From the NCBI GenBank assembly GCA_027858865.1, contig JAQIBW010000031.1, positions 1 to 21,616 on the forward strand: DNA of 21,616 nt, given 5' to 3'. Below are positions 16,204 to 21,616 of the stretch, piece by piece; position 1 is the first letter of the stretch, and each line of letters starts with the position of its first letter. Under the pieces are notes generated by a model. It was not told the DNA's origin, did not search any database, and was given only the letters and a program-made list of their open reading frames with translations. A program made the translations under genes and the position numbers. Source of the stretch: Sulfurimonas sp. Lineage in GTDB: Bacteria > Campylobacterota > Campylobacteria > Campylobacterales > Sulfurimonadaceae.

Positions 16204-16983
16204 ATGAAAGCGTTAAACAAAAGCAATTTATTTAACATAACTTAAGTAGTCTTAGCACTCATTATTGTGTTTTTTCTTAGTGTACCTATAATAAAAATAT
16301 TTATTGGTGTAGGAAGTGAAAAATTACTTGAGACTATAAAAGACGGTGAAGCTATTGATTCTATTATTCTTACTATGAAAGTATCTGCATGGGCAATGGT
16401 TTTTGTGCTATTTACTGGTTTGCCACTTGCTTATGTAATAGCCAGATATGATTTTTATGGGAAAAGCGTAGTTGAATCACTGATTGATATTCCGGTAATG
16501 ATACCTCACACTGCTGCAGGTATCGCTCTTCTTACAACTTTTGGAGACACCAATATAGGTGAGTTTTTTAAATTTTTCGGCATTGAGTTTATAGGTACAG
16601 AATACGGAATCATGATAGCTATGATGTTTTTATCTGCTCCATTTTTAATAAACAGTGCAAAAGATGGATTTAGAAAAGTAGATGTAAAACTTGAAAAAAC
16701 GGCACGAACATTAGGGGCTTCTCCTATTAATGTATTTGTTAGAATCACAATCCCCAATGCAAAAAAAGACATAATAAATGGTGCTTTAATGATGTGGAGT
16801 AGAGGTCTTGGTGAATTTGGCGCAATTGTCATTTTAGTTTATCACCCTATGACTACACCAGTACTTATATTTGATAGGTTTAATAGTTATGGGTTAAGTT
16901 ACAGTGCACCATTAGCAGCAGTAATCATAGGTTTTAGTATGTTGGTATTTTTAATAGTTAGGTTTATTACAAATCGTTTGTAG
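16204..16983 (+). CDS. wtpB: Molybdate/tungstate ABC transporter permease, interrupted by TAA at codon 14
   Basis: The frame has 259 codons, a normal WtpB length, from an ATG at 16204 with AAGAAGG 7 bases upstream. TAA at 16243-16245 falls at the start of the first membrane helix. The frame then runs on without other damage: about five hydrophobic helices and the EAA loop (KLEKTARTLGASPINVFVRITIPNAK, quoted here only as the span at about residues 158-185), then SRGLGEFGAIVIL. A GTG at 16267 is the next possible start but has no ribosome site, and it would give a 238-residue protein lacking half of helix 1. Either the gene is inactivated, an alternative start restores a shorter permease, or the base is wrong. 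It is the only permease for wtpA/wtpC in the window. Confidence 0.85.
16243..16245 (+). other. In-frame TAA at codon 14 of wtpB
   Basis: The codons read ACT TAA GTA. The hydrophobic residues after it (VVLALIIVFFL) are clearly the rest of the first membrane helix. One substitution, for example from TTA, would explain it. Confidence 0.88.
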
Positions 16984-17015
16984 TTAATTATATTGAAAAG
17001 AAAGTATATATAAAT

Positions 17016-17040
17016 TTTAAACCTCAAAAAGAGGTTTAAA
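17016..17040. terminator. Hairpin between convergent wtpB and serA, probable two-way terminator
   Basis: TTTAAACCTC (17016-17025) and GAGGTTTAAA (17031-17040) form a perfect 10-bp stem around a loop of five A. It sits between the converging stops of wtpB (16983) and serA (17048). T-tracts are weak on both sides, so efficiency is uncertain, but symmetry and position fit a shared terminator. Confidence 0.65.
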
Positions 17041-17047
17041 TAAGAGA

Positions 17048-18637
17048 TTAAACTCTTGCGTAATTTACACTCAAACAAGCATCTAATGAAGCTAATTCGC
17101 CAAGAGTTTTCTCATCAACTGCATTGTCAACTAAGATTACAGCTAAAGCTTCTGCACCTTTGTTTCTAGCAAGTGAGAAATCAGAGATATTTACATTATT
17201 ATTTGCTAACGTCGAACCTATACTTCCAATTACGCCAGGTACATCACTATTTTTAAATAGAATCATATCTCCTTTAAGAGCCACTTCTATATCAAAACCG
17301 TCAATAGCAACCATACGCTTAACACCATCGTCAAAGATTGTTGCACTGATAGAAGTTGTACCTTCTGCAGTTGTAAGTTTTACTGTAATTAGGTTTTTAA
17401 ATACAGCAGAATCATTGAGAGCTTCTGACTCTATTTTAATACCTTTTTCTTTTGCAACAAACTCTGCATTAACATAGTTAATAGTATCACTTGAGTTTTG
17501 ACTCATAGCACCAACAGCAACAAAGGTAGATAAAGATTCAACATACTCAGATATTTCACCCTGACCACTAACTTTGATAGCTACGATTTGAGATTTATTA
17601 ATCTGAGACGCTAAGAAACCGATTTTTTGACCCATCTCTAAGAATGGTTTTACAAATGACGGTATTTTACTCTCATCAATAGGTAAGTTCATTGCGTGTG
17701 CAAAAGAGATACCTTTAGCTGCTTCGATAGCATTTTGAGCGGCTTGGGTACCAATGTTATACTGAGACTCATAAGTGTTAGCCCCTAAGTGAGGAGATAC
17801 AACAATATTATCTAAATCTAATAATGGGTGATCAGTAGCTGGTTCTTTGTTAAATACATCGATACCTGCAAAACGGATTTTTTTAGATTTAAGACCATTA
17901 AAAAGTGCCTCTTCATTATAAAGACCACCTCTAGCACAGTTGATTAAAACTACACCGTCTTTCATCTGAGCAATCTCTGCTTCATCAATCATATTAAGAG
18001 TTTCTTTATTCTTAGGCGTGTGAATAGTAATAATGTCACAAGCTAAAATATCTGCAAAGTTTTTAGTATAAGTCATATCAAGATCAGTAACTTTTGACGG
18101 GTGTATATAAGGATCGTAAGCAATAATATCCATCTCAAATGCTTGAGCACGCTTAGCTACACGAGAACCAATATTACCAAAACCAATAACACCTAATTTT
18201 TTACCTTTCATCTCATATCCGTACCACTTTTCTCTTTTCCAGATTCTTTGGTTTTTAAGATGATCGTGCGAGTATGGGAACATTCTCATGCATGAAAGCA
18301 TGTGAGCCATTGTAAGCTCAACTGCTGCGATAGTATTTGCAGTTGGAACGTTCATAACGATGATACCTTCTTTAGAACATCCAGGAATATCTACATTATC
18401 AACACCAACACCAGCACGAACGATTGCTTTCATATTAGTTGCATGTTTGATGAAGTTTTCATCAACGTCAGTTGAACTTCTTGTAATAGCTACATCAGCA
18501 GTTGGGATTATTGTTTCAACAAGTTCAGTTTTATCAACATCAGCTGCCATTATAAAATTAATATTTTCATCATTACGAAGCATCTCTAATCCAGCTTCGT
18601 GAATATGGTCACAAACTACGATTGTATGTTTTTTCAT
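17048..18637 (-). CDS. serA: D-3-phosphoglycerate dehydrogenase
   Basis: This 529-residue enzyme catalyses the first step of serine synthesis, NAD-dependent oxidation of 3-phosphoglycerate. It shows the Rossmann motif GVIGFGNIGSRVA (about residues 149-161), the catalytic Arg in INCARGG (near 233), the Glu in DVFNKEPA (near 262) and the His in SPHLGANT (near 281). An intervening domain follows, and then a C-terminal ACT domain (about 455-529, containing DVPGVIGSIG). This is the long form typical of Bacillus and epsilonproteobacteria. The ATG has GAGGA upstream. It starts 4 bases after the membrane-anchored hypothetical gene and is the last gene of the rpsA group. Confidence 0.95.
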   Translation of the reverse strand: MKKHTIVVCDHIHEAGLEMLRNDENINFIMAADVDKTELVETIIPTADVAITRSSTDVDENFIKHATNMKAIVRAGVGVDNVDIPGCSKEGIIVMNVPTANTIAAVELTMAHMLSCMRMFPYSHDHLKNQRIWKREKWYGYEMKGKKLGVIGFGNIGSRVAKRAQAFEMDIIAYDPYIHPSKVTDLDMTYTKNFADILACDIITIHTPKNKETLNMIDEAEIAQMKDGVVLINCARGGLYNEEALFNGLKSKKIRFAGIDVFNKEPATDHPLLDLDNIVVSPHLGANTYESQYNIGTQAAQNAIEAAKGISFAHAMNLPIDESKIPSFVKPFLEMGQKIGFLASQINKSQIVAIKVSGQGEISEYVESLSTFVAVGAMSQNSSDTINYVNAEFVAKEKGIKIESEALNDSAVFKNLITVKLTTAEGTTSISATIFDDGVKRMVAIDGFDIEVALKGDMILFKNSDVPGVIGSIGSTLANNNVNISDFSLARNKGAEALAVILVDNAVDEKTLGELASLDACLSVNYARV

Positions 18638-18641
18638 TATG

Positions 18642-19118
18642 TCAATCCTCTTTATACAGCTCTACTTTGGCTGTAATTTGGTAATTTTTCAATACTCTAA
18701 CTAAAGAGTTTAATTTTTCAATATTTTTTGAATAGATAAGCAATTCTACACTGCTTTTATCTCGTTTGAGATAATATCTTAATTTATGTTGTTTTAGCTC
18801 TTCTTTTAGGCAGAAAAGTTGATATGGATCTAAAAGAGAGGCGGATAGTTTATAAATAGTATTACTAATTATTTTTTCAACCAAGTCAATTTCTATATAA
18901 GCTTCATTTACAGGATAAAAATATCCTAGTTTTTGGGTTTTAGAAAAATGATTTAACCAGACTTCTTTAGATTTCTGTTTAATTACTTCACTCTTATGTT
19001 CAAGCGGTTCAACATAATCAAGTTCTGGTGAAGGGTTTATTGAGATTAAAAAAAAGATAATAAAAATGGCAACTCCAAGTGCTAGGACTGGAGTAAACCA
19101 CTTTAATATTTTTTGCAT
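18642..19118 (-). CDS. Membrane-anchored hypothetical protein
   Basis: This 158-residue protein has one N-terminal membrane helix (about residues 8-27), a short linker rich in Glu and Lys, and a probably extracytoplasmic C-terminal domain of about 100 residues with mixed helix and strand character. It has no recognisable catalytic motif and a single Cys. It lies tightly between rpsA (1-base gap) and serA (4-base gap), so it is co-transcribed with them. I do not recognise the family. Confidence 0.8.
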   Translation of the reverse strand: MQKILKWFTPVLALGVAIFIIFFLISINPSPELDYVEPLEHKSEVIKQKSKEVWLNHFSKTQKLGYFYPVNEAYIEIDLVEKIISNTIYKLSASLLDPYQLFCLKEELKQHKLRYYLKRDKSSVELLIYSKNIEKLNSLVRVLKNYQITAKVELYKED

Positions 19119-19119
19119 C

Positions 19120-20778
19120 TTATTGGAATTTATCTTTTATCAGGTCACCTAGAGAGTTTGATGAAGTATCATTAATCTCTTCTAGTAGTGCTTGATTTTT
19201 AATATAGTCTAGTTTTTTAACAGATAAACGAATACGATCTCTACGAGTATCGATAACAGCGATAGCAGCTTCAATTTCTTGACCAGCTTCTAACTCTTCT
19301 TTTACTAGTGGAGCTAAATCTTCATCACGAATAAGTGCATCAACACCATCTTCTAAAGATACGAATACACCAAAATCTTTGATATCACGGATAGTACCAG
19401 TAACAACAGAGTTTGCTTTATGTGTAGTTGCAAATTTATCTATTGGAGATTCTAAAAGAGTTTTTCTGTTTAAAGATATTTTTTGATCTTCAGCGTTTAT
19501 TTTAGCTATTTTAACTTCAACTTCTTCGCCAGACTTAAGCACGTCTTTACACTTAGTGTTTTTATCCCAAGAAATATCTTGATTATGTAATAGACCTTCA
19601 ACTGAACCAACACGTACAAATGCACCGAAATCAGTAAGAGATGTAACTGTACCAGTTACTATATCACCTTCATTGTAGTTTCTAACAAACTCATCGAATG
19701 GTTTTGGTAAAAGTCTTTTTAGTGAAACACGTAGCTTATGAGTATTAGGGTTGATTTCAATAACTTCAACATCAATCTCTTCACCAACAGTTAAATAATC
19801 ATTAGGATTTTTAACATTTTTGTTCCAAGTGATTTCAGAAATATGTAAGAAACCTTCTATATCATTTCCAAGGTCAACAAATACACCATAAGCTTCAATA
19901 TTTGAAACAGTTACAGTAATTGTATCACCTTCATCTAATTCACTCTCAACTTCTGCCCATGGATCTGGTTGAACAGCTTTAATTGATAGAGAAAGATGTC
20001 TTTTATCTTTATCATAAGAGATAGCTTTAACAGTTACAATATCGCCCTCTTTGTAAAGTTTTGATGGGTTAACTGGACCTTTGTAGCTGATTTCATTATA
20101 GTGAACTAAACCATCAACACCACCAACATCTACGAACATACCGTAGCTAGTGATTTTTTTGATTGTACCTTCTACAATAACATCATCTTCCATTAGTTTG
20201 TCAATGATCTCTTTCTTTTTCTTTCTCTCTTCGTTAAATAGTTTACGACGAGAAACTACAATTGAGTTCTCAACAGCATCTACTTTAACAACTTGAGCTT
20301 TAATCTTACGACCAACAACATCGTCGCCATCTTTAAAAGCAGCTAAAGAACGAGGCATAAAGAAAGAAACATCATCAGCTTCTACTACATATCCACCACG
20401 ATTTTTCTTAGTTATAACACCTTCTATAATTACTTCTTCGAAGTCTTCTTTGTGTAGTTCAATAAAGTCAATAGTTTTTTGTTGCTCTAAAACTTTTTTA
20501 TAAGAGATTTTAGGACGCTCATTGTAGTATCCCATAACCATTACTTTAATTTTATCGCCAGCACTAAACATTAACTCACCGTCTTCACCACGGATTTCAT
20601 CAAGGCTAACAATACCTTCTAGCTTATCGCCAACACCTACTAATGCTCTATTCTCGTCTGCTTGAATTTCAACAATCTCACCCTCTACGATGCGACTTGA
20701 TTCTTGCTGCTTTTCTGTTGCAGCAAACATCTCTGCAAAATTCTCTTCTTCTTCAAATGATTCGTTATCGAACGCCAT
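19120..20778 (-). CDS. rpsA: Ribosomal protein S1
   Basis: This 552-residue protein carries six S1 (OB-fold RNA-binding) repeats, beginning at about residues 33, 118, 203, 288, 375 and 460. The later ones show the classic pattern G-x-V-x-x-[IL]-x-x-[YF]-G-x-F-V-x-[VL], as in GTIKKITSYGMFVDV and GTVTSLTDFGAFVRV. It binds mRNA on the 30S subunit during initiation. The acidic N-terminus binds the ribosome in known homologs. The start ATG has AGAGGATAG upstream and a good -10 box further up. Confidence 0.96.
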   Translation of the reverse strand: MAFDNESFEEEENFAEMFAATEKQQESSRIVEGEIVEIQADENRALVGVGDKLEGIVSLDEIRGEDGELMFSAGDKIKVMVMGYYNERPKISYKKVLEQQKTIDFIELHKEDFEEVIIEGVITKKNRGGYVVEADDVSFFMPRSLAAFKDGDDVVGRKIKAQVVKVDAVENSIVVSRRKLFNEERKKKKEIIDKLMEDDVIVEGTIKKITSYGMFVDVGGVDGLVHYNEISYKGPVNPSKLYKEGDIVTVKAISYDKDKRHLSLSIKAVQPDPWAEVESELDEGDTITVTVSNIEAYGVFVDLGNDIEGFLHISEITWNKNVKNPNDYLTVGEEIDVEVIEINPNTHKLRVSLKRLLPKPFDEFVRNYNEGDIVTGTVTSLTDFGAFVRVGSVEGLLHNQDISWDKNTKCKDVLKSGEEVEVKIAKINAEDQKISLNRKTLLESPIDKFATTHKANSVVTGTIRDIKDFGVFVSLEDGVDALIRDEDLAPLVKEELEAGQEIEAAIAVIDTRRDRIRLSVKKLDYIKNQALLEEINDTSSNSLGDLIKDKFQ

Positions 20779-20810
20779 TACCTATCCTCTTGTTACATAA
20801 AAATTGCGTG

Positions 20811-20816
20811 ATTATA
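20811..20816 (-). promoter_or_regulatory. Candidate -10 box of the rpsA promoter
   Basis: On the minus strand a perfect TATAAT lies 33-38 bases before the rpsA ATG, in an AT-rich gap with no clear -35 hexamer. Campylobacterota promoters often lack a conserved -35. The leader would be about 25 bases long. The rest of the gap 20779-20878 shows nothing else. Confidence 0.5.
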
Positions 20817-20878
20817 CCTAAACATTGATTATATTAGTATTAATTTAAGGATAGAAATGGTAAATGCTAATAAAAGAG

Positions 20879-21616
20879 TTATTTATTAACATTTTCTTGG
20901 ATAGAGTTGACTACATTTTGAATAATCCAGTCAGGAGTAGATGCACCGGCACTGATACCGCAGAATAATTTACCCTTAAACCAATCATAGTCTAAGTCAT
21001 TCTCATCTTCAATATGATAACTATTTTGACAATAATCATCTGAAATACTAAATAGCTGTTTTGTGTTCGATGAGTTCTTACCACCGATAATAATCATCAC
21101 ATCTGCTTTTTTAGATATTTTTCTAACAGCTTCTTGATTCTCAAAAGTTGCATTACAAATAGTATTAAAGACTCTAACTTCTTTATGTCTTGGTATAAGA
21201 TAGTTAGCTACTTCCATATAATCTTCAACTTTTCTAGTTGTCTGAGCGACTAAGGCTATGCGCTCTTTGAGCTTTAAGTCTTCTAAATCTTTAGGACAAG
21301 TTACAACTGTTGCACCATAAGTAGCATAACTTTTTACGCCCTTTATCTCAGGATGTGCTTCATCACCAAAAATAATAATGTCATAGCCAGCTTCACTCAT
21401 CTCTTGACAGATCTGCTGTGGTTTTGTTACATAAGGGCATGTTGCATCTACAACATCAACACTATTATCTTTTAACTCTTGTAGTTCATTTTTAGGAATA
21501 CCATGAGTACGTATAACAGCCTTATCCCCAGACTTAAAACTTTTATGATCATCAGTCAAACTAACTTTAAAATCTCTCTCTAGTCTTTCTATCTCTTTTG
21601 AATTATGGATTAGAGG
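20879..21616 (-). CDS. ispH: 4-hydroxy-3-methylbut-2-enyl diphosphate reductase, 5' end outside the window
   Basis: This is the last enzyme of the MEP isoprenoid pathway, an iron-sulfur reductase. The frame is open to the window edge and begins with PLIHN, the early family motif, so the N-terminus with the first cluster Cys is missing. The other two cluster cysteines are visible in DATCPYVTK and NTICNATFENQ. RTHGIP and EAHPEIKG supply the usual active-site His and acidic residues, and SAGASTPDWII marks the C-terminus. A TTG at 21559 inside the frame is not the start, because conserved sequence precedes it. Confidence 0.93.
   Translation of the reverse strand, partial: PLIHNSKEIERLERDFKVSLTDDHKSFKSGDKAVIRTHGIPKNELQELKDNSVDVVDATCPYVTKPQQICQEMSEAGYDIIIFGDEAHPEIKGVKSYATYGATVVTCPKDLEDLKLKERIALVAQTTRKVEDYMEVANYLIPRHKEVRVFNTICNATFENQEAVRKISKKADVMIIIGGKNSSNTKQLFSISDDYCQNSYHIEDENDLDYDWFKGKLFCGISAGASTPDWIIQNVVNSIQENVNK

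Noticed and set aside
6336..16245. Genetic-code change with TAA read as an amino acid
   Set aside because: TAA ends modE, fdhC, fdhA, fdhD, wtpA and others at the expected family lengths, so it works as a normal stop in this genome.
1..21616. tRNA, rRNA, CRISPR arrays, insertion sequences or prophage genes
   Set aside because: I found no cloverleaf, no regularly spaced repeats and no transposase or phage-like coding in either strand.

Overview
The window is an AT-rich, densely packed stretch from a Campylobacterota (epsilonproteobacterial) chromosome, most like Sulfurimonas and relatives. This rests on recalled family resemblance, not a search. The clues are the fdh gene order (4Fe-4S protein, TorD-like chaperone, small Tat protein, fdhA with a UGA selenocysteine codon, fdhB, fdhC, fdhD), the six-domain S1 protein of about 550 residues, and an OprD-type porin of Campylobacterota style.

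Layout. Positions 1-1571 (minus strand) hold a Leu/Ile/Val-type periplasmic binding protein followed by the start of a membrane sensor. Positions 1719-8865 (plus) hold the periplasmic formate dehydrogenase locus: a multi-cluster ferredoxin-like protein, the chaperone, an intergenic hairpin, a 67-residue Tat protein, then fdhA, fdhB and fdhC, closed by a terminator. Positions 8957-12677 hold five mutually overlapping cofactor genes: fdhD, a small protein with two Cys-bounded repeats, modE, a cysteine-desulfurase-like gene and moeA. Positions 12689-16983 hold a WtpA-type molybdate/tungstate ABC importer (wtpA, wtpC, wtpB) with an outer-membrane porin gene between the ATPase and the permease. After a shared terminator, positions 17048-21616 (minus) hold housekeeping genes: serA, a membrane-anchored hypothetical, rpsA and a 5'-truncated ispH.

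How it fits together. The plus-strand genes cover most of what a Mo/W-dependent, selenocysteine-containing, Tat-exported formate dehydrogenase needs: oxyanion entry (porin, WtpABC), cofactor assembly (MoeA), sulfuration (FdhD with a possible dedicated sulfur donor), regulation (ModE), folding and export (TorD-like, Tat) and quinone coupling (FdhC). Selenocysteine synthesis and insertion genes are not in the window.

The most striking point is that three genes of this one pathway each carry a single in-frame TAA, with intact coding sequence on both sides: fdhA codon 611, the desulfurase-like gene codon 6 and wtpB codon 14. TAA is also the normal terminal stop of neighbouring genes, so a general code change is excluded. 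Relaxed selection on the pathway, sequence error, or some unrecognised decoding event remain possible. The fdhA UGA at codon 187 is different: it is a canonical selenocysteine site with a SECIS-like hairpin.
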